A stretch of 64,000 bases of DNA from CALVLD01 sp964467585 (GTDB lineage Bacteria; Bacillota; Clostridia; Christensenellales; CAG-138). The notes below the pieces were generated by a model. That model had not been told where the DNA came from, made no database searches, and was given only the letters and a program-made list of their open reading frames with translations. Location of the stretch: NCBI GenBank assembly GCA_964467585.1, contig CAYXRF010000002.1, forward strand, positions 62,001 through 126,000, read 5' to 3'. The translations under genes and the position numbers were made by a program. Positions 17,142 to 26,858 of the stretch are shown piece after piece (the stretch's first letter is position 1; every line of letters starts with the position of its first letter).

Positions 17142-18281
17142 TCAGTCGTCTGCCTTGAGCCATGAAAGCAATATCTTCATAAAATAGTCCCCAAAGCTTG
17201 CCTTATCAATTGAATATGCCGCGACCAGCAACACCTCTCCGACTATTTCTCCGTTTGAGTTTTTGAGAATCATCTTGCCAAGCGTCTGCCCCATGGCGAC
17301 GGGCGCGGCAACGTTCTTCTGCATTTCCGTCTCGGTTGAAAGCGCAGTGTCTGTAACCGGCATAAGCGCTGTAACCTGTGATGCGGTAATCGCCATAACG
17401 CTTGTTTCTGTGCCGCCGCTGACGCTTACGAACCCCATTGGCGCTCCCTGTTCGTTCAACGAAACGGTTCTGAAAGCTGCAAATCCGCTGTCCAGCATTG
17501 TTTGAGCTGTTTCAAACCTGACGTCAGAGCCGCCTGCTCCTCCTATAATTGCAAGCAGGGTCGTTGTCCCCCTTTTTACAATGAACGCACCCGCATAATC
17601 CTTAGCTCCGTTTGATCCTGTTGCCAGTCCGAAGCAGCCTGAATAATGCCTCACAAGTCTGTTGGGGTTAACAAGCTCAGTAGTTTGCGCGTTGGCGTGC
17701 GGAAGCTCATCCATGTATGTCGACGAATACTTCAGAAACGATGGGCTTTCTGTGAGTTTTAGCGATATATCTGCAATAAAATCCGCCGTAAGCAGCATTG
17801 CTCCGCCCATAACCTCGGAATATTGCAGTGTACAGTACTTATTCATCTCGTCCAGCGCAATCTGATCCGAACCATACGCCTTTTGTATCAGCGCGTAAAT
17901 TGCATCGCCCGCAAGCAATATTACCGAAGCCTTTAGCAGCTCCCCCGCGGCAATTACCTCGTTTTCGCTTATAAAGGCTGTTTGCCCGCTTATGTGCGAT
18001 GCTGCTTTTGAAACCGTTATCTGCGTATCCTCGGCTATCCTGCCATCGTCAAACGCCATGCAGACCAATAACAGGGGCGCAAGCCTTGTCAGTCCCGCAT
18101 AATCAATGCTCTCCCCCGCCGCCTTGTCAACAATTACTCTTTTTGAATCTGCGTCAATCAAAAGTGCCGCCTTGACGTTTGACAATTCTATGTTCAATTG
18201 TTGAGCGTTTGACGAGGCGGCGCAGCATGACAGCACAGTCATCACGCACATGAATAATGATATTATCTTATTAATACGCAT
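17142..18281 (-). CDS. PBP5/DacA-like protein lacking all three active-site motifs
   Basis: 379 residues with a signal peptide (to about residue 26) and the D,D-carboxypeptidase layout: AALLIDADSKRVIVDKAAGE, a central domain, NPNRLV near 205, DYAGAFIVKRG, and the C-terminal beta domain with APVAMGQTLGKMILKNSNGEIVGEVLLVA and a final hydrophobic anchor. The catalytic set is gone: SxxK is replaced by GLTR (63-66), SxN by AGD (124-126) and KTG by ATG (220-222). It is therefore probably a structural or regulatory paralogue of the active enzyme at 3905-5746. Reading frame and signal peptide are intact, arguing against a fresh pseudogene. Confidence 0.8.
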   Translation of the reverse strand: MRINKIISLFMCVMTVLSCCAASSNAQQLNIELSNVKAALLIDADSKRVIVDKAAGESIDYAGLTRLAPLLLVCMAFDDGRIAEDTQITVSKAASHISGQTAFISENEVIAAGELLKASVILLAGDAIYALIQKAYGSDQIALDEMNKYCTLQYSEVMGGAMLLTADFIADISLKLTESPSFLKYSSTYMDELPHANAQTTELVNPNRLVRHYSGCFGLATGSNGAKDYAGAFIVKRGTTTLLAIIGGAGGSDVRFETAQTMLDSGFAAFRTVSLNEQGAPMGFVSVSGGTETSVMAITASQVTALMPVTDTALSTETEMQKNVAAPVAMGQTLGKMILKNSNGEIVGEVLLVAAYSIDKASFGDYFMKILLSWLKADD

Positions 18282-18283
18282 CG

Positions 18284-18330
18284 CAAAAAACCTCCGCAGC
18301 TTATGTTAAAAGCATATTGCTCACGGAGGT
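18284..18330 (-). terminator. hairpin with T-run that includes the ribosome site of the next gene
   Basis: On the minus strand ACCTCCG pairs with CGGAGGT across a 27-base loop and is followed by TTTTTT, then GCG and the ATG of the PBP5-like gene. The 3' arm is the only Shine-Dalgarno sequence for that gene. It may end the polC transcript, or hide the ribosome site, or both. Confidence 0.6.
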
Positions 18331-18343
18331 AAAATATTATTGC

Positions 18344-21300
18344 TCAGAACATGCTTATCTGGTTTGTTGCCGAAAGTCCTTTTAAGCATCCAAGCTTTTC
18401 AAGCTTGTCAATAACTGCCGTATTTGCCTTTGTGCGGTTAATAAAATCCTCTTTTGAGATATATTTTCCGCCTGCAGCGCCATTCTCTATGCCTATGGCA
18501 ACGCTCTCCCCCAGACCTGCTATCGCTGTAAACGGAGGACGTATTTTGCCGTCCTCTATAACGAATGTTTTTGCCTTTGACTTATAGATATCGATAGGCA
18601 AAAGCTCGAATCCCCGCATATTCATCTCCGCGACAACCTCAAGTATGACCAATGCGTCCTTTTCTTTTTGGTCGGGATGATCTTTTTTCTTTATATTTGC
18701 AATGTTATCCATCACTGCGTCATAACCGCCTCCGCACAGCTCAATATCAAATGTGTCTGCGCGAACGGTATAGTACACCGCATAAAACTCCAACGGATAA
18801 TGCACCTTATAGTAGGCAACGCGGAAGCTCATCATAACGTATGCCGCGGCGTGTGCCCTTGGGAACATATATTGAATCTTTTTACAGCTGTCCACAAACC
18901 AATCGGGAACAGCTATTGCCTTCATCGCGGATTCCATCTCGGGCGTCAGCCCCCTGCCCTTTCGCACGCTCTCCATTGTTTTGAATGAAAGCGACGGCTC
19001 CCCTCCCATCGAAATGAGATAGTTCATTATGTCGTCGCGTGTGCAGATTACCTCCATGAGTGACGCGGTTCCGTTCTGCACAAGCAGCTGTGCGTTGTTG
19101 TTCCAAACATCGGTACCGTGCGAAAGCCCTGCTATGCGCACAAGCTCCTCCATTGTGGTTGGACGAGTTTCCATCAGCATGCCACGCACAAATCCCGTGC
19201 CAAACTCAGGTATTCCGATAGATCCGACGTCGCATCCCAATGGCTCCATGCTGATTTTCAGCGGTTCATCCGTGCGATATATCGCCATTGTATCGGGGTC
19301 GTCAAGCGGTATCAATCGTGGGTCAAGCCCTGTTAAATCCTGAAGCATACGCAGTGCCGTCGGATCATCGTGCCCCAGTATGTCAAGCTTTACAAGACGA
19401 TCATCAAGCGCGTGGAAATCAAAATGGGTGGTGACGCTGCCGCTTTCGGTTTTGTCCGCAGGATGCTGCACAGGGCAAAAGTCAAACACCTCATAATCCT
19501 CCGGCACAATTACAATGCCTCCCGGATGCTGACCCGTGGTGCGTTTTACGCCTAAGCAGCCCGATACCAAACGGTTTGCTTCCGCCTCGGAAACGTTCAT
19601 ACCCACGTCCTCGCAATAATGCTTTACATATCCGTAGACCGTCTTATCCTGAACCGCAGATATTGTACCCGCTCTGAATGCGTGCCCCGCGCCGAACATC
19701 TCTTCAGTAAATCTGTGTGCAACCGGCTGATACTCGCCTGAAAAGTTCAGGTCGATATCGGGAGTCTTGTCGCCCTTAAAGCCAAGGAACACCTCAAACG
19801 GAATGTCGTAACCCTCTTTGCTGAGTTTTTCACCGCACACCGGGCAGATTTTGTCGGGAAGATCCATGCCGCATCTTGACTTTGCGTCATGAACAAACTC
19901 ACAGTACTTGCACTTTGTGCAAAGATAGTGCGGCGGCAAAGCGTTGACCTCCGTTATGCCGAGCATAGTCGCCACAAAAGACGAGCCGACCGAGCCTCTT
20001 GAGCCAACCAGATAGCCATCGTTCATCGACTTTGAAACAAGCTTCTGCGCCACCATATACAGCGATGAGTACCCGTTGCCGATAATCGACTTAAGCTCCT
20101 TGTCAAGGCGCTTTTGTACAACCTCCGGAAGCGTTTCGCCATACCTTCTGTGGGCTTCTCCCAAAGCCATTGACTCAAGCTGCTCCCTTGCTCCCGGAAG
20201 CTCGGGAGAATAGGTTGATTTTTCATCAAGAAATGGGTGAAGCTGAACGCACATATCTGCTATTGCATTGGGGTTTTCAACCACCACCTCATGCGCTGTT
20301 TCTTCCCCCAGGTATGAAAACTCCCGAAGCATGTCGTCTGTTGTTCTGAAGTACAGCGGCGCCTGCTGCTCCGTGTCGGTAAAGCCATGCGCGTGCATCA
20401 GTATGCTTCTGAATATGGCGTCGTCCTTGTTGAGATAATGAACATCGCCCGTCGCCACAACCTTTTTATTAAGCTTGTCTCCAAGCTCTATCACCCTTCT
20501 GTTGAATGAACGAAGCTGTTCCTCGTTCTCCGCAACTCCGTTCCTCAGCATGAACGCATTGTTGGCAATGGGCTGAATCTCAAGGTAATCATACCATTGC
20601 GCCGTGCGAAGCTGTGTTTCATATGGCAGATTGCCTGTAATCGAGCGAAAAACCTCTCCGCGCTCACAGGCGGAGCCAAGCAGCATGCCCTTTCTGTGCA
20701 AAAAGAGTAGACTGCGCGGAATGCGCGGACGCTTATGAAAAAACTCCAGATGTGAGTAGGAAACAAGCTTGTACAGATTTTTAAGCCCCTCCTGCTGCGC
20801 CGCCAACAGAATAATGTGGTAAAGCGGCAGCTTTGCATCATCGCTTTGTGATGCGTCCCAAAATGGTATCGTGTCTATTCCCTCGCCCTTTAGCTCCAGT
20901 ATCAGCTCCGCGCACTTGTTTTTGAGCGCACGAACGGATTTATCGGAGGGGCAAAGCTCCCGCGCAAGCTCATGATGAGCCACCGCGCCACCCTCCATGC
21001 TGTAATCCTTTATGTTAAGATGCATATTTCGATCAAGCTTTTCAACATCCACATACCTGTGCGGAAGCTCCGACTCGGTGTTATCCAAAGCATTGGCAAA
21101 GGCAGCCAACGTCGCACTGTCGTATGACACAATACGCGAATCACCCGCAAAGCGCAAAAAAGCTTCAACCGCAGCGCTTTGTGTAGGCGCGTCGGAGATC
21201 GTCTCTTCCGTTATGCCGCAAAGCTCCTGTACACGCTTTGGGATTGCCGCGGAAGGTGACGCATATATGTGAAATGTTCCGTTCTCCGTGCCGTTGTCGT

Positions 21301-22657
21301 CAAACTTTATAGCCGATATTTCAAATATGATGCTCCGCGAACCGCTTTCCGCAAGCGTGGCGGCTGCGGCAACATAATCACCGTTTATGGTTTGCAGCTC
21401 AGAATCATCCAACAGATAGCCTTCACAGCCGAATATGACCTTTATGTTGTTGCTTTTTGCTGCCTTCATAGCCTCCGGCAGAGCATGAACAACTCCATGG
21501 TCTGTTATCGCAATTGCCCTGTGTCCCCAGCCTGCCGCCGTGGAAATGGCTTCCGAAACCTTGGTTAGCCCGTCCATTGTTGACATCTGCGTATGCAAAT
21601 GAAGCTCCACACGTTTGCCGCCCTCTGCGGTATCCCCGAGCTTAGGAGCCTCCCTTCTGTTCACGTCATTTGCAAAAAGAACGTAATCTCTTGAGTAATT
21701 ATCGTATCTGTAATTGCCGCGCACAAGCAAAAGATCGTCCGCTTTGTTAACTTCATCCAGCCTCTTAGTCACGCGTGCAGAGGCTGTTTGATCCGGAAAC
21801 AGCTTAACCGTAATTGTGTTGCTTTTATCCGTAACATTCAGCTTGATAATTGAGCGAGTTTTGTCACGGGTTTCAGATACCTCAATGCCAACAATGCTTC
21901 CCAAAATGGTGACATTGCCTGTCTGCTCGTCAATCTCCGACATCTTTTTGATATTTGGACGATTGATCTCCCTGCCGAGAATTATATCTGCGGGATCTGC
22001 GACCGATTTTGGCTTTTGCACGGCAGTCTTTTGTTTTAACGCTTGCTTTGAGCCTTCCGGCGCACGCCCGCTGTCACGAGTGACATTCTTTTTTACAAGC
22101 TCTTTGACATTGACGCTTTCGTCCTCAACAACGTGTATTGCAACATTCCAGCCCCAATACTTGACGGCAAAGGCCCTGAAGTCGGCTATATGGCTTTGAA
22201 GCACAGCGCGTACAAGCATGGGATGCACATGCATTGTGATTTCGCTTGCGCCGCCTGATGCCGCATATGCGTTGGCGTTATCGTCCGCTGTGCCGCAGGA
22301 ACGATTGTCAGCTTCGTTTTTGTTGATTTCGATAACGGATGCGTTTAAAAGCGGTTTCAGCTCAGGCGCTATCTGCGACCATGCTTCGGATATAAGCGAA
22401 CAGCATTTTTCAGGGTCTGTCAACAATTGTTCTTTAAGCGTGCAGCCAATTACAAAAGTCACGGATACGGCTTTTGAGTGCAGCTCGCTGCTCAGATATT
22501 CGACAATGGCGTTATATTCGTTTGGATACAGTGGGCTGTTGACCTCAACCTCAACCTTATATCCACCGGATTCGGCGCTCCTCACCGCCTTTAAAGGGCG
22601 AAAAGCACCATCGGAAAATAGGGCTCTGCACTTTGCAATATTGTCGGCATTGCTCAT
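18344..22657 (-). CDS. polC: PolC-type DNA polymerase III alpha subunit with degenerate exonuclease domain
   Basis: 1,437 residues, the main replicative polymerase of Firmicutes. Order: N-terminal domain; OB fold (about 240-335); PHP part 1 (RVELHLHTQMSTMDG at 349); exonuclease-fold insert (428-595); PHP part 2; zinc cluster (Cys 913, 916, 929, 938, 941 region); catalytic PDIDLNFSG (966-974, Asp967 and Asp969). Polymerase motifs are intact. In the insert the fold is recognisable (ELCGITEETISDAP), but the Exo I DxE site aligns with YVAAAATLAESG, the Exo II HNxxFD site with SYDSATLAAF, and no HxxxxD is found, so proofreading is probably lost. The start overlaps the ispG stop (ATGA). Confidence 0.95.
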   Translation of the reverse strand: MSNADNIAKCRALFSDGAFRPLKAVRSAESGGYKVEVEVNSPLYPNEYNAIVEYLSSELHSKAVSVTFVIGCTLKEQLLTDPEKCCSLISEAWSQIAPELKPLLNASVIEINKNEADNRSCGTADDNANAYAASGGASEITMHVHPMLVRAVLQSHIADFRAFAVKYWGWNVAIHVVEDESVNVKELVKKNVTRDSGRAPEGSKQALKQKTAVQKPKSVADPADIILGREINRPNIKKMSEIDEQTGNVTILGSIVGIEVSETRDKTRSIIKLNVTDKSNTITVKLFPDQTASARVTKRLDEVNKADDLLLVRGNYRYDNYSRDYVLFANDVNRREAPKLGDTAEGGKRVELHLHTQMSTMDGLTKVSEAISTAAGWGHRAIAITDHGVVHALPEAMKAAKSNNIKVIFGCEGYLLDDSELQTINGDYVAAAATLAESGSRSIIFEISAIKFDDNGTENGTFHIYASPSAAIPKRVQELCGITEETISDAPTQSAAVEAFLRFAGDSRIVSYDSATLAAFANALDNTESELPHRYVDVEKLDRNMHLNIKDYSMEGGAVAHHELARELCPSDKSVRALKNKCAELILELKGEGIDTIPFWDASQSDDAKLPLYHIILLAAQQEGLKNLYKLVSYSHLEFFHKRPRIPRSLLFLHRKGMLLGSACERGEVFRSITGNLPYETQLRTAQWYDYLEIQPIANNAFMLRNGVAENEEQLRSFNRRVIELGDKLNKKVVATGDVHYLNKDDAIFRSILMHAHGFTDTEQQAPLYFRTTDDMLREFSYLGEETAHEVVVENPNAIADMCVQLHPFLDEKSTYSPELPGAREQLESMALGEAHRRYGETLPEVVQKRLDKELKSIIGNGYSSLYMVAQKLVSKSMNDGYLVGSRGSVGSSFVATMLGITEVNALPPHYLCTKCKYCEFVHDAKSRCGMDLPDKICPVCGEKLSKEGYDIPFEVFLGFKGDKTPDIDLNFSGEYQPVAHRFTEEMFGAGHAFRAGTISAVQDKTVYGYVKHYCEDVGMNVSEAEANRLVSGCLGVKRTTGQHPGGIVIVPEDYEVFDFCPVQHPADKTESGSVTTHFDFHALDDRLVKLDILGHDDPTALRMLQDLTGLDPRLIPLDDPDTMAIYRTDEPLKISMEPLGCDVGSIGIPEFGTGFVRGMLMETRPTTMEELVRIAGLSHGTDVWNNNAQLLVQNGTASLMEVICTRDDIMNYLISMGGEPSLSFKTMESVRKGRGLTPEMESAMKAIAVPDWFVDSCKKIQYMFPRAHAAAYVMMSFRVAYYKVHYPLEFYAVYYTVRADTFDIELCGGGYDAVMDNIANIKKKDHPDQKEKDALVILEVVAEMNMRGFELLPIDIYKSKAKTFVIEDGKIRPPFTAIAGLGESVAIGIENGAAGGKYISKEDFINRTKANTAVIDKLEKLGCLKGLSATNQISMF

Positions 22658-23712
22658 TTCTCGCCATCCAGTTCGGCAAGCACATCGTTAATGAATCTGT
22701 CGATCACCTGCGGAAGCTTGTCCGAGTAGCATATTTCTCCATGCCTAAACACAACCGCATTGACGGAGCCGAAAGCCACGCCCATGTCCGCCTCACGCGC
22801 TTCGCCCGGGCCGTTTACCGCACAGCCCATCACGGCGATTCGCATATGCTTTGTTGTGTTTGGCATTGCCTGCTTAACCCTTTCAACAATTGATGGAAGG
22901 TCAACTCTTGTTCTGCCGCACGTTGGGCAGCTCACCACCTCGACGCCCTCGCTTCTAACGCCGGCAGCAGATAAAATGCGTTTAGCCGCCGTCACCTCGT
23001 CAATCGGGTCTCCCGTTATCGACACTCTTACGGTATCGCCAATTCCATCAAGCAACAGTGCGCCTATCCCCGTTGAGGATTTTATTATGGCGTCCTGTCC
23101 CAAGCCCGCCTCCGTCACCCCTATATGCAGCGGATACGGCGTTAACTGTCGAGCAAGCCGATACGCTTCTACCGTTGTTTTAACGGTGGAAGCCTTTAAC
23201 GACAGCACAATATCGTCAAAACCAAACCTTTCAAGCAGAGCGGCATGGCGAAGCGCGCTCTCAACCATTGCTTTTGCAGAAACCCCATATTTGTGCAGCA
23301 GATCTTTTTCAAGAGATCCGCCGTTTACGCCGATTCTGATTGGTATTTTAAGCTCTCGTGCGACATGGGCAAGCTCTTCAACCTTGGCGTCCGAGCCAAT
23401 GTTCCCGGGATTGATACGCACCTTGTCAATGCCGTTTTTCATTGAGGCAATGGCAAGAGTGTGGTCAAAGTGGATATCCGCAACAAGTGGAATATGAACA
23501 AGCCGCTTGATCTTTGGAATGGCGTTGACGCACTCGTCATCGTACACCGAAAAGCGTACTATCTCACAGCCCGCCTCCTCCAACCTCAATATCTGTCGAG
23601 CGGTTGCCTCAAAATCTCTCGTGTCGGTATTTGTCATTGATTGTATTGTAACGGGCGCACCGCCCCCAATCGGCACTCCGCCCACAACAACAGTTTTTAG
23701 CTTGCCAATCAT
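22654..23712 (-). CDS. ispG: 4-hydroxy-3-methylbut-2-enyl diphosphate synthase (flavodoxin)
   Basis: 352 residues from the ATG of MIGKLKTVVVGGVPIGGGAP, preceded by GGGAGGAG; a GTG overlapping the rseP stop 13 codons earlier is an alternative. It performs the penultimate step of the MEP isoprenoid pathway, reductively opening MEcPP with a [4Fe-4S] cluster. Signatures: TIQSMTNTDTRD, DIHFDHTLA, RINPGNIG, CPTCGRT and GCAVNGPGEA (cluster cysteines). It is in one operon with dxr and uppS, so both early and late isoprenoid steps are grouped. Confidence 0.96.
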   Translation of the reverse strand: MIGKLKTVVVGGVPIGGGAPVTIQSMTNTDTRDFEATARQILRLEEAGCEIVRFSVYDDECVNAIPKIKRLVHIPLVADIHFDHTLAIASMKNGIDKVRINPGNIGSDAKVEELAHVARELKIPIRIGVNGGSLEKDLLHKYGVSAKAMVESALRHAALLERFGFDDIVLSLKASTVKTTVEAYRLARQLTPYPLHIGVTEAGLGQDAIIKSSTGIGALLLDGIGDTVRVSITGDPIDEVTAAKRILSAAGVRSEGVEVVSCPTCGRTRVDLPSIVERVKQAMPNTTKHMRIAVMGCAVNGPGEAREADMGVAFGSVNAVVFRHGEICYSDKLPQVIDRFINDVLAELDGEK

Positions 23713-23747
23713 TGCGTCACTCTCCTCCCGCCCGTCAACTGCGCTGC

Positions 23748-24842
23748 TCACGAAAAGTTGCCTCTGCTTATGCCGATAATATCAAACACGGTTATTACTA
23801 TCATCAGCCCGAACAACAATATAAGTCCGACGCCATGTATAACGCCCTCAACCTTGCGGTTGACAGGCTTTCTGAATATAAGCTCAATCAGCATAAATAC
23901 CAATCTGCCGCCGTCCAGCGCGGGAAGTGGCAGCAGGTTGAAAATGCCAAGGCTGAGTGATATCAGTATTGTGACATACAGCAGATAGCGGAAGCCAAGC
24001 TGCGCCATTTCGCTCATTATCGCAACAGTCCCGACAACGCCCGTCACATCGCCCTGCTTTATGCCGGATGAGAACATATTGCCGATCCCTTGGAATGTCA
24101 GGCGCACAACCTCCACGAGCAGCCTGCCTGCTTCTCCAAATGCTTCAAAAAAGCCATAAGGAACATTGTAGGTTTGACAGCCCATTGAAATTCCCAGGAA
24201 ATTTGTCCCTTTTTCTGCATTATATATGTTTTCAATATATATTTCGACAACATCGTCTCCGCGCAAAACAGTAATGTCAACGCCTTCACGCGGAGCGTCG
24301 GCAATAAGCGCGGAGCATTTTTCGATCTGTGCGTTGTATCCCAAGTCCGAATCGGCAACGCTCTGACCGTCTATTGTAAGCAGCACGTCCCCCGCCTCGA
24401 CTCCCGCCTCCATCGCGGGCCCGCTGTTGTCAACAAACCCAACGACCTGCACCGCTGCGCCGTTGTCACCGTACGTTTTTACAACATCCTGACCATACGC
24501 AAGCATCATAATTACGGCAAGCACATACGCAAACGCGATATTCATAACCGGGCCTGCCAGAACGACAATTATACGCTTCCAAACCTTTTGTGCGTTGAAG
24601 GCTATCGCGTCCATTGGATCATCATCCTCGCCATAAAACCTGCACGCACCGCCGAGAGGAACAGCCCTCAGCGCATATGTGATATCCTTGCGCTTAAATT
24701 TGATAAGCGCGGGCCCGAACCCCAACGAAAAATCAAGTATCTTAAACCCAAGTATTCGCCCTGCGGTATAGTGCCCAAGCTCGTGTATGAAAATCATAAA
24801 CGCAAGCACAAGTATTGCTATTAATACATATAGAATCGACAT
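23748..24842 (-). CDS. rseP: RseP-type site-2 membrane metalloprotease
   Basis: 364 residues. Zinc site FIHELGHYTAGR (HExxH) is in the first membrane helix and the second metal ligand motif NLLPLPALDGGRL in the third; one PDZ domain lies between (DNSGPAMEAGVEAGDVLLTIDGQ). Members cut transmembrane segments of anti-sigma factors or remnant signal peptides. I use the ATG with AAAGGAGG six bases ahead; a TTG directly before it is possible. Location between dxr and ispG is the standard one. Confidence 0.95.
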   Translation of the reverse strand: MSILYVLIAILVLAFMIFIHELGHYTAGRILGFKILDFSLGFGPALIKFKRKDITYALRAVPLGGACRFYGEDDDPMDAIAFNAQKVWKRIIVVLAGPVMNIAFAYVLAVIMMLAYGQDVVKTYGDNGAAVQVVGFVDNSGPAMEAGVEAGDVLLTIDGQSVADSDLGYNAQIEKCSALIADAPREGVDITVLRGDDVVEIYIENIYNAEKGTNFLGISMGCQTYNVPYGFFEAFGEAGRLLVEVVRLTFQGIGNMFSSGIKQGDVTGVVGTVAIMSEMAQLGFRYLLYVTILISLSLGIFNLLPLPALDGGRLVFMLIELIFRKPVNRKVEGVIHGVGLILLFGLMIVITVFDIIGISRGNFS

Positions 24843-24871
24843 CAAATGCCTCCTTTAACAGGTGTTCGCGG

Positions 24872-26023
24872 TTAATATGAACTTTGGGGGTTATACTCCT
24901 CCGCCATCCTTCGCGCCTCAATATCAAGCGCGACAAGAGTCTGCACATCTTGAATCGCCGTCACGGGCATACGTTCTATTGTGTGCCGCACGCAATCATA
25001 TATATTCAAAAATGTCAACTCACCGCTTATAAAGCGCCTTACGGCAACCTCGTTTGCGGAATTATACGCAACCCTTGCGGCGTCGCCCATAGCCATTGCC
25101 TCATACGCCAACGGCAGTGCGGGAAAGAGATTTTTGTCCGGCTTTTCAAAGGTTAGCTCACCGCATTTGTCAAGGCGCAGCCTCTGAACGGGGCTTTCAA
25201 TCCTTTGCGGATACGTCAGCGCATACTGTATGGCAAGGCGCATATCAGGTTGACCCATCTGCGCCATTACCGCGCCGTCCGCATACTCAACCATTGAATG
25301 AACAATTGACTGCGGATGTATCAAAACCTCAATATCATCGGCTTTCATGTTGAACAGGAACGCCGCTTCCATTACCTCAAGCCCTTTATTGAAAAGCGTG
25401 GCGGAATCTATGGTAATCTTTTTGCCCATGCTCCATGTCGGATGCTTCATTGCCATGACGGGCGTGACGTTCTTCAACATATCGGCGGAGAATTCTCTGA
25501 ACGCACCGCCTGATGCTGTGAGTATGAGCTTGGTGACGTCGTGTCTGTCCCCCGCGCTGAGGCATTGGAATATCGCGCTCTGTTCGCTGTCAACGGGCAG
25601 TATGCGCCCTCCGCCGCGTTCGATTGATCGCCGCACAAGAGCACCTGCGCAAACAATACTCTCTTTATTTGCAAGCGCGACAGTCTTGCCTGCATCAAGT
25701 GCGGCAAGCAGAGGAAAAATACCGACAAAGCCGCTCACTCCATCGACCGCAATGTCGACATCGTCCGCCGCGGCTATGCTCCATACGTCATCCCCCGTGA
25801 GAACCTCAGTATCCGAAAACCGTGACTTAACCGCACTTGCGGCATCTCGGTTAAATACGCCGACACGCTTTGGGCGAAACTGCGTTATCTGGCGGGAGCC
25901 CATCTCAATATTTGAACCAAAAACCAACGCTTCGACCGAAAAAATCTGAGGATGTGCCTCACACACCGAAAGCGTCTGCACGCCTATCGAGCCTGTGGAG
26001 CCGAAAATGGCAATGCGCTTCAT
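24872..26023 (-). CDS. dxr: 1-deoxy-D-xylulose-5-phosphate reductoisomerase
   Basis: 383 residues from ATG of MKRIAIFGSTGSIGVQTL, the NADPH-binding glycine loop. It converts DXP to MEP, the committed step of the pathway. Other landmarks: ALANKESIVCAG, LPVDSEQSAIFQCL (metal-binding Asp/Glu), SGGAFREFS, THPTWSMG-like KHPTWSMGKKI and STLFNKGLEVMEA. The frame extends four codons further, but GGAG precedes the chosen start. It follows cdsA and precedes rseP in the conserved cluster. Confidence 0.97.
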   Translation of the reverse strand: MKRIAIFGSTGSIGVQTLSVCEAHPQIFSVEALVFGSNIEMGSRQITQFRPKRVGVFNRDAASAVKSRFSDTEVLTGDDVWSIAAADDVDIAVDGVSGFVGIFPLLAALDAGKTVALANKESIVCAGALVRRSIERGGGRILPVDSEQSAIFQCLSAGDRHDVTKLILTASGGAFREFSADMLKNVTPVMAMKHPTWSMGKKITIDSATLFNKGLEVMEAAFLFNMKADDIEVLIHPQSIVHSMVEYADGAVMAQMGQPDMRLAIQYALTYPQRIESPVQRLRLDKCGELTFEKPDKNLFPALPLAYEAMAMGDAARVAYNSANEVAVRRFISGELTFLNIYDCVRHTIERMPVTAIQDVQTLVALDIEARRMAEEYNPQSSY

Positions 26024-26040
26024 ATCCGTCTCCATCTTTG

Positions 26041-26853
26041 TTATTTGATAAGCAGCGTAAATGCAAGCACTACAACGGGTGCGAACATCATTGCGCTGTC
26101 CAGCCTATCCATAACACCGCCATGCTTGGGAAAAATCGTTCCAAAGTCCTTTATGCCCGCCCAGCGTTTGAATGTTGACGCGAACAGGTCGCCAAACTGA
26201 CCGATCACTCCGCCAACAAAGCCGAGACCCAACAGCCACCCTATGTGGACATTCATCCCCCAGAGAGGTTTTTGGATAAGCCACACAAGCAGCCCTCCCA
26301 TTGGGCCGCCCACAAGGCCGGCTATATAGCCCTCAACGGTTTTGTTTGGACTGATTCTTGGACATAGCTTTTTTTTGCCGAAAAGTCTTCCGAACAGATA
26401 TGCGTTATTATCCGCCATACAGGGCGCGGCAAACATCATAATCAGCCCCACCCTTGAAATGTCGTGCGCATCATATCCGATAAGCCCCATGCAAAGAAGC
26501 AGAGAAAGAGGGTAAACTATTATCACAATCGAAGCGATAACACCCTCGTTAGTGCGATTCTTGTTGAGTATTCTCTCTATCATTGTTGCCATGAAGCAGG
26601 CGACATAAAGTGCCGCGACCCATTTTGCCCCAAACAGCTTAAGTATGGTAAATTGTGAAACCGCAAGCACGGCAGCAGGGATTGTACACGCGTGAATCCC
26701 TTTTGCGGCGAACATTTTGCCCATTTCATAAACGGCAAGCAGCGCAAAAAGCGAAAGCGCGGCGACCTGCACCCAGCCTCCGAAGAAAAGTACCAAGGCA
26801 AGCAGACAAAGAAGAAGCACAGCGACTATCGTGCGGATAAGCAGTTCTTTCAT
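26041..26853 (-). CDS. cdsA: phosphatidate cytidylyltransferase
   Basis: 270 residues, eight or so membrane spans. It makes CDP-diacylglycerol for phospholipid synthesis. The family signature near the C terminus is clear (GDLFASTFKRWAGIKDFGTIFPKHGGVMDRLDS: S-x-x-K-R-x4-KD-x3-PGHGG-x2-DR type). Start at ATG of MKELLIRT, which has GTGGAG seven bases before it; the reading can be prolonged into uppS but not plausibly. It sits five bases behind uppS. Confidence 0.95.
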   Translation of the reverse strand: MKELLIRTIVAVLLLCLLALVLFFGGWVQVAALSLFALLAVYEMGKMFAAKGIHACTIPAAVLAVSQFTILKLFGAKWVAALYVACFMATMIERILNKNRTNEGVIASIVIIVYPLSLLLCMGLIGYDAHDISRVGLIMMFAAPCMADNNAYLFGRLFGKKKLCPRISPNKTVEGYIAGLVGGPMGGLLVWLIQKPLWGMNVHIGWLLGLGFVGGVIGQFGDLFASTFKRWAGIKDFGTIFPKHGGVMDRLDSAMMFAPVVVLAFTLLIK

Positions 26854-26858
26854 AGCGA

